Shown one piece after another: positions 8,668 to 19,448 of a stretch of DNA of 64,000 nt (its first letter is position 1; each line of letters begins with the position of its first letter). The stretch is from Pseudomonas fortuita (lineage in GTDB: Bacteria > Pseudomonadota > Gammaproteobacteria > Pseudomonadales > Pseudomonadaceae), in NCBI RefSeq assembly GCF_026898135.2, contig NZ_CP114035.2, positions 2,583,501 through 2,647,500 on the forward strand. The letters are read 5' to 3'. Under the pieces are notes generated by a model. The model worked only from the letters and a program-made list of their open reading frames with translations. It was not told where the DNA came from and made no database searches. The position numbers and the translations under genes are program-made.

Positions 8668-9729
8668 TTACTGGCGCACACTGCTCTCGCGCACGACCAA
8701 CTCGAAGCCCAGGTCAACGACCTGGGGTTGATCGGGGAGGGTGCCCGCTTCAATCCAGGTCAACAGCTGGCTGGCCACGGTCCGCCCGATCTCGGCAGGG
8801 TAGGGGCGTACGGTGGTCAGGCGCGGCGCGCTGAGCTTGCTCAGTGGCAGGTCGCCAAAGCCGGCGATCGCCAGTTGTTCCGGCACGGCAATGCCGCGGC
8901 GCTGGGCTTCGAACAGTGCCGCGATGGCCAGCACATCGTTCGAGCAGCACAGCCCTTGTGGCCCGTCGCCGTGGCGGGCGATTTCATCGAACACTTCGCT
9001 GAGCTCGGCCTGCGAGGTGTTCTGTTCCAGCGCGATCACTTGCGCGGTCTGCCCCTTGTCGGCCAGCCACGCAGTGAACCCTTCGGCACGCTGACGGGCG
9101 CGGTGGTCGAGGTGCATGCGCGTGCCGACATAGACGAAACGCTCCAACCCCTGGGCATACAAGTGCTCGGCCAGGGCCGCGCCGACGGCCTCGTGGTAGA
9201 AGCCGACTTGCAGGTGGAACGGGTCGTTGCCCAGCTCCCACATCTGTGCCACCGGAATGCCGGTGGCTTCGAGCAGCGGGCGGGCGGCAGTGTGGTCACT
9301 GCCGGTGACGACCAGGGCCGACGGCGACCAGGACAAGTGGGCGCGCAGCAGTTCCAGCTCACGTTCCGGGTCGTAGTCGCTGTTGCCGATCAGCAGCTGG
9401 TAGCCACGGCTCTCGAACACTTCCTGCATGGCGCTGAGGGTTTCCGAGAAGAACGCGTTGACCATCGAGGGCACGATCACGGCGACTGTCCGGCTGTGGT
9501 TGCCTGCCAGTGCGCCGGCCAGACGGTTGATGGTGTAGCCGGTGTCGGCGATGGCCTGGCGGATTCGCTCTGCACGTTTGCTGGAGACCGCTTCGGGATC
9601 ACGCAGAAACAGCGAAACCGTGCTGGGGGACACCTTGGCCTGTTCAGCAACCACACCCATGGTCACCCGGCTGGCTCGGGGGCGGCGTGCTTCGCCGATG
9701 CTGATTTCGCTGTCTGATCTGTCGCTCAT
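8668..9729 (-). CDS. LacI/GalR-family transcriptional regulator of the SQ cluster
   Basis: Repressor of 353 residues. The helix-turn-helix is at about 22-45 (VTMGVVAEQAKVSPSTVSLF), the hinge helix near 68-76 (NRLAGALAG), then a periplasmic-binding-protein-like effector domain starting VAVIVPSMVNAFFSETL. The start at 9729 has GAGG at the right distance; an upstream in-frame start adds 20 unconserved residues. It is divergent from the symporter gene across a 228-base region with two operator palindromes, so it probably controls itself and all three SQ units. The effector is likely SQ or a pathway intermediate (inference). It resembles GntR-type members of the family more than LacI. Confidence 0.88.
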   Translation of the reverse strand: MSDRSDSEISIGEARRPRASRVTMGVVAEQAKVSPSTVSLFLRDPEAVSSKRAERIRQAIADTGYTINRLAGALAGNHSRTVAVIVPSMVNAFFSETLSAMQEVFESRGYQLLIGNSDYDPERELELLRAHLSWSPSALVVTGSDHTAARPLLEATGIPVAQMWELGNDPFHLQVGFYHEAVGAALAEHLYAQGLERFVYVGTRMHLDHRARQRAEGFTAWLADKGQTAQVIALEQNTSQAELSEVFDEIARHGDGPQGLCCSNDVLAIAALFEAQRRGIAVPEQLAIAGFGDLPLSKLSAPRLTTVRPYPAEIGRTVASQLLTWIEAGTLPDQPQVVDLGFELVVRESSVRQ

Positions 9730-9846
9730 CGCCACCTCATTTTTCGAAGGCAAAAGCATGCGAGCGCGGCGATGCCAAGTCAATCGCAAAAGCGCCTCGT
9801 TGACCCACAGGTGTTCGTTTTCGAAAATCAGTGTGTCATTTCGAAT

Positions 9847-9868
9847 AAAATCGTAGCGCTACGATTTT
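9847..9868. promoter_or_regulatory. LacI-type operator, perfect site in regulator-symporter spacer
   Basis: Perfect 22-bp palindrome identical to the one at 4568-4589, 118 bases upstream of the regulator start and 89 before the symporter start. Paired with a weaker site centred 44 bp further right. Confidence 0.85.
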
Positions 9869-9890
9869 GCCTGCGATAAGCTCATCGGGT

Positions 9891-9912
9891 AATTTTGCAG
9901 CGCTGCGATTTT
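9891..9912. promoter_or_regulatory. LacI-type operator, weaker partner site
   Basis: Core GCAGCGCTGC with a good right arm (GCGATTTT) and a diverged left arm. Its centre is 44 bp from the perfect site, nearly the same spacing as the pair before the aldolase gene, and about 45 bases before the symporter start. Confidence 0.65.
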
Positions 9913-9940
9913 GCCGTTGCAACGCTGCCCAACCCGCGTT

Positions 9941-9957
9941 GGAGAACAAATATAAAA
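9941..9957 (+). promoter_or_regulatory. Ribosome site and A-rich stretch before symporter
   Basis: GGAG at 9941-9944 is the only ribosome-site match but lies 13 bases from the ATG. The gap is A-rich (AACAAATATAAAA), near the AANAANAA motif bound by Hfq/Crc. A long spacer filled with an Hfq-like site could make translation sensitive to Crc. Weak evidence. Confidence 0.35.
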
Positions 9958-11712
9958 ATGAGCACTTCCCTTTTTACCTTCCTGAGCATGCTGTTTTTCA
10001 CTGTGCTGGTTGCAGTGATCTCCTATCGGTTCACCCGCCAGGCCAAGGACGTCGGCGCCCATGGTTACTTCATGGCGAGCGGCGGCCTCAATGGCTGGTT
10101 CATTGCCGGCTCGATGATGCTGACCAACCTGTCGATCGACCAACTGGTCGGCCTCAATGGTGACTCTTACGCCCACAACCTAAGTTCCATGGCTTGGGAA
10201 GCGACTGCTGCCGTTTCGACGATCGCCCTGGCCCTGTTCTTCCTGCCACGCTACCTGCGCGGCGGCTTTTCGACGCTGCCGGAGTTCATCGAGAAGCGTT
10301 ACGACCGCACCACGCGCCGGGTGGTCAGCGCGCTGATGGTTGCCACCTACACCTTGGTGCTCAACCCGGCCTCGCTGTACCTGGGGGCGATCACCTTCAA
10401 CCAGATCTTCGACCTGCAGGGCATTCTCGGCTGGTCCTACCCGGCCACCATCAGCCTGCTGATCGTCGCTACCGGGGTGATCGGCGCCGCCTATGCGGTG
10501 CTGGGCGGGCTGCGGGCGGTGGCGGTGTCAGACACCATCAACGGCATCGGCTTGCTGGTGGTGGTGATACTGATTCCGATCATCGGCCTGTGGACGCTGG
10601 GGCAGGGTGACGTGTTGTCCGGTGCTCAGACCCTGTTGCACGACAACCCACAGAAGCTCAACGCCATTGGCGGCAGTGAAGACAAGGTGCCGTTCGGCGC
10701 GGTGTTCACCGGGATGATCTTCGCCAACCTGTTCTACTGGTGCACCAACCAGGCCATCGTGCAGAAGAGCATGGCCGCCCGAAACCTGGCCGAGGGCCAG
10801 AAGGGCGTGCTGCTGTCGGGTTGCCTGAAGCTGCTGGTGCCGCTGGCCATGCTGATGCCTGGGGTGATCGCCTGGCACCTGTTCCGCGACCAGCCACTGG
10901 CCAACTCGGACCTGGCCTATCCGGCACTGGTCGCGGCGCTGATGCCCTGGTGGATGAAAGGGTTCTTCGTGGCGGTGATCTTCGGCACCGTGATGAGCCA
11001 TTTCAACGCGATCATCAATGGCACGGCCACGCTGCTGACCTATGACTTCTACAAGTCGATCCGGCCCATGGCCTCGGACGAGGCGCTGGTGCGCTTCGGC
11101 AAACGCGTCAGTGTGATTGCGGCACTGGTGTCGCTGGTGGTGGCACCGATGCTGATGTACACCCCGGAAGGCATCTATGCGGTACTGCGCCGCTTCACCG
11201 GCTTCTTCAACATGCCGATCATTGCCATCATGCTGTTCGGTTTCTTCAGCGCCCGTGGCGGTGCGACACCGGCGAAACTGGTGCTTGGCCTGCATGCGGT
11301 GTGCTACGCGGTGCTGGTGCTGGGGCTGAAGATCGACACACGCCTGGGCATCAGCTTCATCCATGTCATGGGCATCATGTTCGCCATCGAGATGGCCTTG
11401 CTGGTGCTGCTGCGCAAGCACTTCGACCGCGCTACCCCGTATGTCTCGCCGACCCCTGCGCGCACCGTGGACCTTACCCCATGGCGACATGCCGGCAGTT
11501 TCAGTGTGGTGCTGTTCGCAGCCCTGGTTTCCATCTACCTGACCTTCTCACCGCTGGGGGTCGCCCGTGTCGGCGGACCTTCCGGCCTCTACCTGCCGCT
11601 GCTGGCGCTGACCTGGCTGCTGGCCTTTGCCGGCGCTGCCCTGTGCCGCCGCCGTTTTCGACACCTGACTGTCACCCATGCCCTGCCTGACTATGAGACC
11701 AACCCACGATGA
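9958..11712 (+). CDS. Sodium:solute symporter (SSS family), probable sulfoquinovose importer
   Basis: Inner-membrane Na+-coupled symporter of 584 residues with about fourteen helices, SGLT/SSS family. Near the N-terminus is HGYFMASGGLNGWFIAGSM, followed by SIDQLVGLNGDSYAHNLSSM, typical of SSS sugar carriers. A sulfonate-sugar substrate is inferred from position: first gene of the large SQ unit behind two operators, directly fused by an ATGA overlap to the sulfoquinovosidase gene. The E. coli SQ cluster uses an unrelated carrier (YihO), so this is a functional replacement. An upstream in-frame ATG would put the operator inside the coding region and was rejected. Could also carry SQ-glycerol. 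Confidence 0.85.
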   Translation: MSTSLFTFLSMLFFTVLVAVISYRFTRQAKDVGAHGYFMASGGLNGWFIAGSMMLTNLSIDQLVGLNGDSYAHNLSSMAWEATAAVSTIALALFFLPRYLRGGFSTLPEFIEKRYDRTTRRVVSALMVATYTLVLNPASLYLGAITFNQIFDLQGILGWSYPATISLLIVATGVIGAAYAVLGGLRAVAVSDTINGIGLLVVVILIPIIGLWTLGQGDVLSGAQTLLHDNPQKLNAIGGSEDKVPFGAVFTGMIFANLFYWCTNQAIVQKSMAARNLAEGQKGVLLSGCLKLLVPLAMLMPGVIAWHLFRDQPLANSDLAYPALVAALMPWWMKGFFVAVIFGTVMSHFNAIINGTATLLTYDFYKSIRPMASDEALVRFGKRVSVIAALVSLVVAPMLMYTPEGIYAVLRRFTGFFNMPIIAIMLFGFFSARGGATPAKLVLGLHAVCYAVLVLGLKIDTRLGISFIHVMGIMFAIEMALLVLLRKHFDRATPYVSPTPARTVDLTPWRHAGSFSVVLFAALVSIYLTFSPLGVARVGGPSGLYLPLLALTWLLAFAGAALCRRRFRHLTVTHALPDYETNPR

Positions 11713-13748
11713 ATAGCGTATCCATCCCCCAGAACGTGAACCTGCACCAGGCAGGTGAGCAGATCCGCCTGGAAGTGGACGGGCGCCTGCTGTGGTGCCA
11801 CAGCCCGCTGCAGCCGGCGGTGTTTGCCGGCTACGGCGAGGCCGATATTGAAATGCAGCGCGGCAATTTCCGCATCCGTGACTACGTGCAGGAGCGGGTT
11901 GCCCTGCGCCACGCCCGGCTCGATGCGCAGGCGGGTCTGATCGAGCTGCGCGCCTGGGCCGAGGGGCCGCTGCTGCTGACCCTGCGCCTGGACTGCCAGG
12001 GCGAGCGCGTGCGCCTGCTCATGCAGGCGCCGCAGCCAGGTTGCAACCGCCTGTGGCTGCGTCTGCCGGCCGAAGCGGATGAGCAGGTCTGGGGCTGCGG
12101 CGAGCAGATGTCCTATCTGAACCTGCGCGGACGCAACTTCCCGCTGTGGACTTCCGAGCCGGGCGTAGGCCGGGACAAATCGACCTGGCTGACCTTGCAG
12201 GCCGACAACGAAGCCAATGCCGGTGGTGACTACTACCACACCAATTACCCGCAACCGACATTCATGTCCTCGCGCCGCTATTGCGCGCACCTGGTCACCT
12301 GCGCCTATGCCGATTTCGACTTCCGCCAGGGCGATTTCCACGAGCTGCAGGTGTGGGCGATACCGGAGGCGCTGGAATTCTTCGTCGGCGACAGCTACAT
12401 CGATCTGGTCGGTGCGTTGAGCCGCTATTTCGGCCGCCAGCCACGGCTGCCGGAGTGGGTGCTCGACGGGGCGATCCTCGGCCTGAAGAACGGCCGAGAG
12501 CATGCGGAGCAGCACCTGAAGACCGCGCTCGAAGAGGGTGCGAAAGTCAGCGCACTGTGGTGCGAAGACTGGGAAGGGTTGCGCATCACCTCGTTCGGCA
12601 AGCGCTTGTTCTGGGACTGGCAGTGGAACGCCGAGCGCTACCCGGACCACCAGGCCTGGGTCGGCAGCCTGCATGAGCGCGGATTGCGTTTCCTCGGCTA
12701 CGTGAACCCTTACCTGTGCAATGACGGTCCACTGTTTGCCGAAGCCCAGGCAGCTGGCTACCTGGCCACCACTGCCGAGGGCGCTACCTACCTGGTCGAC
12801 TTCGGCGAGTTCCTCTGTGGGGTGGTCGATTTCACCCTGCCGGCGGCGGCGCAGTGGTTCGAAACCCGGATCATCGGTCAGGAAATGCTCGACAAGGGGC
12901 TGTCAGGCTGGATGGCGGACTTTGGCGAGTACCTGCCGATCGATGTCAAGCTGGCCGGCGGTGCCGACCCCATGCTCGAACACAATGCCTGGCCGGTGCG
13001 CTGGGCCGAGGTCAATGCCCGCGCCATTGCCGCGGCTGGGCGCACGGGGGATGCGCTGTTCTTCATGCGCGCCGGGTACAGCGGCGTGCAGGCGCACTGC
13101 CCGTTGCTCTGGGCGGGTGACCAGTCGGTCGATTTCAGCCGCCACGATGGCCTGCAGACAGTGATCTGTGGCGCATTGTCTTCAGGCCTGCTGGGCAATG
13201 CCTATCACCACAGTGATATCGGTGGCTACACCAGCCTTTATGGCAACTGCCGTACCGCCGAGCTGTTCCAGCGCTGGGCGGAAATGGCGGCGTTCACCCC
13301 GGTGATGCGCACGCACGAAGGCAACCGCCCGGACCAGAACCTGCAGTTCTGGCAAGACCCGGCCACCCTGGCGCACTTTGCCCGCATGACTCGGCTGTTC
13401 GCCGGCATGAAACCCTATGTCGAAAGCCTGATGGATGAAGCCCAGGCCAGCGGCCTGCCATTGCAGCGGCCACTGTTCCTGCATCACGAACAGGACACCG
13501 GCTGCTATGGCGTCCAGGACCAGTACCTGTATGGGCGCGATCTGTTGGTGGCCCCCGTGCATGCCGAGGGTAAAACGCACTGGAGCGTCTACCTGCCGGC
13601 TGGCGAGACCTGGCAGCACTGGTGGAGCAGCGAGCGCTTCGAGGGCGGCCAGCGTGTCGAGGTGGCGGCGCCACTGGGGCAACCGCCGGTGTTCAGCCGG
13701 GTGGGCAGCCGCTGGCAAGCCTTGTTCGAGAGCCTGACCGTGCTCTGA
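11709..13748 (+). CDS. yihQ: Sulfoquinovosidase (GH31, YihQ type)
   Basis: Retaining alpha-glycoside hydrolase of 679 residues, about the length of E. coli YihQ, which frees SQ from SQ-glycerol and plant sulfolipid. Strong YihQ-like stretches include VWGCGEQMSYLNLRGRNFPL, AGGDYYHTNYPQPTF and FTPVMRTHEGNRP. The nucleophile is D404 in GWMADFGEY and the acid/base D471 in AGDQSVDF. The sulfonate-recognition residues of YihQ (R301, W304, Y508 in E. coli) appear as R299 and W302 in FGKRLFWDW and Y507 in SDIGGYTSL, which separates it from ordinary alpha-glucosidases. No signal peptide, so it works in the cytoplasm after uptake. ATGA overlap with the symporter gene. YihQ residue numbers are from memory. 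Confidence 0.92.
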   Translation: MNSVSIPQNVNLHQAGEQIRLEVDGRLLWCHSPLQPAVFAGYGEADIEMQRGNFRIRDYVQERVALRHARLDAQAGLIELRAWAEGPLLLTLRLDCQGERVRLLMQAPQPGCNRLWLRLPAEADEQVWGCGEQMSYLNLRGRNFPLWTSEPGVGRDKSTWLTLQADNEANAGGDYYHTNYPQPTFMSSRRYCAHLVTCAYADFDFRQGDFHELQVWAIPEALEFFVGDSYIDLVGALSRYFGRQPRLPEWVLDGAILGLKNGREHAEQHLKTALEEGAKVSALWCEDWEGLRITSFGKRLFWDWQWNAERYPDHQAWVGSLHERGLRFLGYVNPYLCNDGPLFAEAQAAGYLATTAEGATYLVDFGEFLCGVVDFTLPAAAQWFETRIIGQEMLDKGLSGWMADFGEYLPIDVKLAGGADPMLEHNAWPVRWAEVNARAIAAAGRTGDALFFMRAGYSGVQAHCPLLWAGDQSVDFSRHDGLQTVICGALSSGLLGNAYHHSDIGGYTSLYGNCRTAELFQRWAEMAAFTPVMRTHEGNRPDQNLQFWQDPATLAHFARMTRLFAGMKPYVESLMDEAQASGLPLQRPLFLHHEQDTGCYGVQDQYLYGRDLLVAPVHAEGKTHWSVYLPAGETWQHWWSSERFEGGQRVEVAAPLGQPPVFSRVGSRWQALFESLTVL

Positions 13749-13780
13749 TCCGGCACGGCTACCTGGATTTGTCCCAATGC

Positions 13781-13800
13781 GCGCCTGCCTTGGCAGGCGC
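13781..13800 (+). other. Intercistronic hairpin between sulfoquinovosidase and porin genes
   Basis: Perfect inverted repeat GCGCCTGCC-TT-GGCAGGCGC in the 88-base gap, with no following T-run. It may stabilise the 3' end of the upstream message or reduce readthrough and so set the ratio of porin to enzymes. Role inferred. Confidence 0.45.
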
Positions 13801-13836
13801 GTCGGCCCACTGCGGCCATGAAAGAGCGCTGCTGAC

Positions 13837-14937
13837 ATGAATAACAAGAATCAACGTGTCCTTGGCTTCACCCTGCTGGCCAGCGTCTGCGCGCTGCCCA
13901 GTCATGCCGAGCCGATCGTGTGGAAGGCCGGCAACCTCAGCATCAACCCCTACGGTATTCTCGATCTGAACGTGCAGACGGGCTCGTTCAGCAAGACCGC
14001 CCCCGACCACACCATGGTCTCGGACGGCAACCTGCAGGCCTCGCGCTTCGGGGTAAAGCTTGACTATGCCCTGGGCGACAGCGGTTACACCCTGCAGGCG
14101 TTTGGCGAGCGCGGGCTGGTACTGCGCAGGATCTGGAAGGGCGGGCAGGTCTCGACCAACCGTGGCTATGGCGCGGGCGTGAGTGGCCCGTTCGGCTCGG
14201 TGGCCATGGGGAGCCTGTACATGCCAATCTACTGGGTGTTCCTGGATTCGGACGTGGCCTTGTACGGGTTGTCGAACATGGCGGCGATCATGAGCCTGGA
14301 GCACACCGCGGTATTGGGCAAAAGCGGCACCGGCGGTTTCTACGACACCACGGTGCGTTACCGCTCGCCTGAAGTGAACGGGTTTTCCACCGAGCTGGGT
14401 TACTCCTACGGCAATTCCAGCATCGAAAACGGCCCCAATCAGAATCGCACCAGTGGCTTCAACGTGCGCTATCGCAATGGCTTCACCAAGCTGGGTTATG
14501 GCTTCAACCGCCATGAGTCGGCCCCCACCGAAACCAGCAGCGAGCTGTATACCCAGACGACCCACGTGGTGTCGGGCAACTACCAGTGGGGCGGTGTGAT
14601 CTGGGGCGCCAACTACATGTATACCGAGCGTGATACCGACGCACGCTGGTTCGCCTCGGCGAAGATGGTCAATGCCAGGATCGTCCTCGACGAGCACAAT
14701 GACCTGACCTTCGGCGTTTCTCAGCGTATCGGCGCAGCCGGCGCCCGGGCCTGGGCGGCTCATGCCGGCTACATCTACTCGTTCAACCCTAATACCCAGC
14801 TGTATACCTATGTGTCCCACATCAACAACAACAGCCACTCCACCCAGGGTTTCTCGCTGCTCAGCGAAGATTACCCGAGCGTGGCGGCCGGCTATGACCC
14901 TTGGGCAGGCACCTTGGGTATTCGCTGGAGCTTCTGA
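13837..14937 (+). CDS. Outer-membrane porin of the SQ cluster
   Basis: Beta-barrel porin of 366 residues with a signal peptide cut near A24 (LPSHA-EPIVW), alternating short hydrophobic strands, aromatic girdles and a C-terminal RWSF ending recognised by the assembly machinery. It fits the general Gram-negative trimeric porin type. Probably lets SQ or SQ-glycerol across the outer membrane, as OmpL is thought to do beside E. coli yih genes. The codons just after the ATG form an AAN repeat (13840-13851), a candidate Crc/Hfq site. It lies inside the large SQ unit, 88 bases after the sulfoquinovosidase gene. Specificity is inferred from context. Confidence 0.8.
   Translation: MNNKNQRVLGFTLLASVCALPSHAEPIVWKAGNLSINPYGILDLNVQTGSFSKTAPDHTMVSDGNLQASRFGVKLDYALGDSGYTLQAFGERGLVLRRIWKGGQVSTNRGYGAGVSGPFGSVAMGSLYMPIYWVFLDSDVALYGLSNMAAIMSLEHTAVLGKSGTGGFYDTTVRYRSPEVNGFSTELGYSYGNSSIENGPNQNRTSGFNVRYRNGFTKLGYGFNRHESAPTETSSELYTQTTHVVSGNYQWGGVIWGANYMYTERDTDARWFASAKMVNARIVLDEHNDLTFGVSQRIGAAGARAWAAHAGYIYSFNPNTQLYTYVSHINNNSHSTQGFSLLSEDYPSVAAGYDPWAGTLGIRWSF
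13840..13851 (+). promoter_or_regulatory. Candidate Crc/Hfq site over porin codons 2-5
   Basis: AATAACAAGAAT is four AAN triplets in a row directly after the start codon, matching the AANAANAA consensus of Hfq/Crc catabolite repression in pseudomonads. It encodes Asn-Asn-Lys-Asn, which can also occur by chance in signal peptides. Confidence 0.5.
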
Positions 14938-14949
14938 GTCTTGATACCG

Positions 14950-15860
14950 ATGAATCACACCGTGCACCCGCTGCTGAAACTCACCTGCGGTGCCTTGAGT
15001 GCCGGGGTGTTGCCAAGCCTTGGCGGCGCGCTGGGTTACCTGCGCCTGGGCCGCTTCGAGCTGTTGCGCCCTTGGGACGGCAGCGACAGCGTGCGGCGCA
15101 GCGCCTGCTATCCGCTGGTGCCGTACTCCAACCGGATCGCCCACGGGCGCTTTAGCGCCAACGGCCAAGCGCAGCAACTGCGCGGCAACTTCGGCGACCA
15201 TCCGCACCCGCTGCACGGCCTTGGCTGGCAGCGGGCATGGCAGGTCGATGGCCACTCGCCGCAAAGCTGCAGGCTGAGCTTGCGTCACACCGCCTGCGGC
15301 ATCGATGCCGAGGATTGGCCGTGGGATTTCGTTGCCTGGCAGAGCCTCGTCCTGAGCGAGGAGGGGCTGTACCTGCACCTGGGGCTCACCAACCTGGGTG
15401 AGCAGCCGATGCCGGCAGGGCTTGGCTGGCACCCGTACTTCGAGCGCCAGGGTGAGCTGCAGCTGGGCTTTAGCGCCGCGCAGGTCTGGCAGGCCGGGCC
15501 GGATGGCCTGCCGCTCAAGCGTACGGCGCTGCCCGAGGCCTGGGACTTCAGCCAGCCCCGCGCGGCAGGTGCAGTGGGCCTGGATAACTGCTTCGAGGGC
15601 TGGGATGCTCGCGCCAGCCTGTATTGGCCCGACGCTCAGGTCGGCCTGCGCCTGCAGGCCGGCCCAGGGCTTGGGCACCTGGTGGTGTTCACGCCGCCAG
15701 CGCCTGCGGATTTCATCGCGGTCGAGCCGGTCAGCCACCTGAACAATGCCATCAACTTCCCTGAGCCCACGGCGCACGGCCTGGTCTGGCTGGCGCCGGG
15801 GGCGTCGATCGAACGTGAGTTGCGCTTGCTGCCTGCCAGCGGCAACCTGGAGAACCCTGC

Positions 15861-15864
<4 letters not shown>
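14950..15864 (+). CDS. Aldose 1-epimerase family protein (SQ mutarotase)
   Basis: Galactose-mutarotase-fold protein of about 304 residues, expected to speed alpha/beta interchange of SQ so that the dehydrogenase gets its preferred anomer. Sugar-binding and catalytic positions are visible: SNR at 60-62, H89 in LHGLGW, H161 in GWHPYF and the catalytic-type E259 in VEPVSHLNN. A TTG three codons upstream (14941) has a GGAG at a suitable distance and is a real alternative start; the ATG has a weak site. Gene order between porin and lactonase, with an ATGA overlap to the lactonase gene, supports the role. Substrate inferred from the cluster. Confidence 0.85.
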
Positions 15865-17550
<1,686 letters not shown>

Positions 17551-17554
17551 TCCA

Positions 17555-17572
17555 CCCTGATTGGCGTCAGGG
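17555..17572 (+). terminator. Possible weak terminator after SQ dehydrogenase
   Basis: CCCTGA pairs with TCAGGG six bases later, followed by a pyrimidine-rich CACTTCTT. Short stem, so weak. It would end the large SQ unit before the next operator pair. Confidence 0.35.
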
Positions 17573-17588
17573 CACTTCTTCAGGGAAA

Positions 17589-17610
17589 AAAATCGTAGCG
17601 CTACGAAATC
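17589..17610. promoter_or_regulatory. LacI-type operator before dehydratase, site 1
   Basis: AATCGTAGCGCTACGA with the full core and left arm; the right arm drifts after CGA. Centred 46 bp before its partner. Confidence 0.75.
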
Positions 17611-17634
17611 GATCTGAGTATGCTCCTGAAAGAG

Positions 17635-17656
17635 AATTTCGCAGCGCTACGATTTT
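17635..17656. promoter_or_regulatory. LacI-type operator before dehydratase, site 2
   Basis: TTTCGCAGCGCTACGATTTT has a perfect right arm and one core change on the left. Ends 30 bases before the dehydratase ATG, where a bound repressor would block transcription. Confidence 0.75.
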
Positions 17657-17686
17657 TCGTCGCGCCCTTGTTCAAAGGCTTAGCTC

Positions 17687-19426
17687 ATGTCCGAAAAACA
17701 CAAGAAAATCGAAGAACTGCGCAGCCAGCGGTGGTTTGCTCCAGACACCATCCGTGCGTTCGCCCACCGTCAGCGTCTGCAGCAGATCGGCCTGCGCCGT
17801 GAAGAGTTCATGGGCAAGCCGGTGATTGCCATCCTCAATACCTGGAGCGAGATGTCGCCCTGCCATTCGCACCTGCGTGAACGTGCCGAAGCGGTCAAGC
17901 GCGGTGTCTGGGCAGCGGGCGGCTTTCCGGTGGAGTTGCCGGTGCAGTCGGTGGGCGAGGTGATGGTCAAGCCGACCACCATGCTCTATCGCAACCTGCT
18001 GGCGATGGAGGCCGAAGAGTTGCTGCGCTCTTTGCCGATCGACGGCGCCGTGCTGCTGGGTGGCTGCGACAAGTCCACCCCGGGTTTGCTGATGGGGGCA
18101 CTGAGCATGGACCTGCCGGTGATCTACTGTCCGGCCGGGCCGATGTCCAACGGCCAATGGCGCGGCGTCAAGACCGGCGCTGGCACCCACACCAAGAAGT
18201 ACTGGGATGAACGCCGCCTGGGGCTGATCGACACGGTCGCCTGGGAAGAGCTCGAAGGCGCCATGACCCGCTCGATCGGCACCTGCAACACCGTCGGTAC
18301 GGCCTCGACCATGACCAGCATCGCCGACGCAATGGGCTTTACCTTGCCTGGTGCATCGAGCATCCCCGCCGCTGACGGTGCGCACCCGCGGATGGCCTCG
18401 CAGTGTGGTTCGGTCATCGTCGACCTGGTCTGGCGCGACCGCCGTCCCTCGACCTGGTTGACCGACAAGCATGTCGCCAACGGCGTGGCGGTGTACATGG
18501 CCATGGGCGGCTCGACCAACGCGGCGATCCACCTGATCGCCATTGCCCGGCGCGCCGGCATCGACCTGACCCTCGACCAGCTGGCAGCGGCGGCCGCGAA
18601 GATCCCGGTGCTGCTCAACCTGTTCCCGTCCGGCACGGCGCTGATGGAGGACTACCATTTCGCCGGCGGCCTGCGCGCACTGATGCGCAAGATCGAACCG
18701 CACCTGCACCTGGAATGCGAAGGTGCCACCGGCCAGAGCTGGGACAGCCTGCTGGCCGATGCACCGTGCTACGACGATGACATCATTCGCCCCCTCGACA
18801 ACCCGGTGGTCAGCCTCGAGCAAGGCGCGACCCTGGCGCTGCTGCGCGGCAACCTGTGCCCCGATGGCGCGGTCATGAAGTCCTCCGCGGCCGACCCGCG
18901 CCTGCGCCGCCACAGCGGCCCGGCACTGGTCTTCGATGACCATGAAACCCTCAGCCGGATGATCGACGACCCGGCCCTGGAGGTCACTGCGGACACCGTG
19001 CTGATCCTGCGTAACGCCGGTCCCGTAGGCGCGCCGGGCATGCCCGAGTGGGGCAACCTGCCGATCCCCAAACGCCTGCTGGAGGCCGGGGTGCGTGACC
19101 TGCTGCGCATCTCCGACTCGCGCATGAGCGGCACCCACTATGGCAGTTGCGTCCTGCACGTGGCGCCCGAAGCCGCCGTTGGCGGGCCGCTGGCACTGGT
19201 GCGCACAGGCGACATCATCGACCTGGACGTCGCCGCCGGCACGCTGAACATGCGCGTCAGTGACGACGAGCTGGCCCGCCGCCGTGCTGGGCATGTGCCG
19301 CAGCACAAGACCTACGGTCGCTCCTTCGCTGCGCTCTACCAGCAGCACGTGACCCAGGCCAATGAAGGCTGCGACTTCGATTTCCTGCAGGCCGGCGAAG
19401 CCGTGCCCGAGCCACCCATCCACTGA
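17687..19426 (+). CDS. 6-deoxy-6-sulfogluconate dehydratase (IlvD/Edd family)
   Basis: Fe-S cluster dehydratase of 579 residues converting sulfogluconate to 2-keto-3,6-dideoxy-6-sulfogluconate. The three cysteines expected to hold the cluster are C59 (WSEMSPCH), C127 (GGCDKSTPG) and C200 (GTCNTVGTAS); D128/K129 follow as in IlvD/Edd. Family relatives dehydrate sugar acids such as gluconate, xylonate and arabinonate and also dihydroxy acids, so the substrate is inferred from the cluster. Starts 31 bases after an operator; a separate promoter for this two-gene unit is likely. Cytoplasmic, and presumably oxygen-sensitive if the cluster is 4Fe-4S. Confidence 0.9.
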   Translation: MSEKHKKIEELRSQRWFAPDTIRAFAHRQRLQQIGLRREEFMGKPVIAILNTWSEMSPCHSHLRERAEAVKRGVWAAGGFPVELPVQSVGEVMVKPTTMLYRNLLAMEAEELLRSLPIDGAVLLGGCDKSTPGLLMGALSMDLPVIYCPAGPMSNGQWRGVKTGAGTHTKKYWDERRLGLIDTVAWEELEGAMTRSIGTCNTVGTASTMTSIADAMGFTLPGASSIPAADGAHPRMASQCGSVIVDLVWRDRRPSTWLTDKHVANGVAVYMAMGGSTNAAIHLIAIARRAGIDLTLDQLAAAAAKIPVLLNLFPSGTALMEDYHFAGGLRALMRKIEPHLHLECEGATGQSWDSLLADAPCYDDDIIRPLDNPVVSLEQGATLALLRGNLCPDGAVMKSSAADPRLRRHSGPALVFDDHETLSRMIDDPALEVTADTVLILRNAGPVGAPGMPEWGNLPIPKRLLEAGVRDLLRISDSRMSGTHYGSCVLHVAPEAAVGGPLALVRTGDIIDLDVAAGTLNMRVSDDELARRRAGHVPQHKTYGRSFAALYQQHVTQANEGCDFDFLQAGEAVPEPPIH

Positions 19427-19448
19427 ACCTGCCCAGGACAACTGACCG

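Noticed and set aside
9817..9828. TTTTCGAAAA palindrome in the regulator-symporter spacer
   Set aside because: Short AT-rich symmetry, not repeated at the other SQ units.
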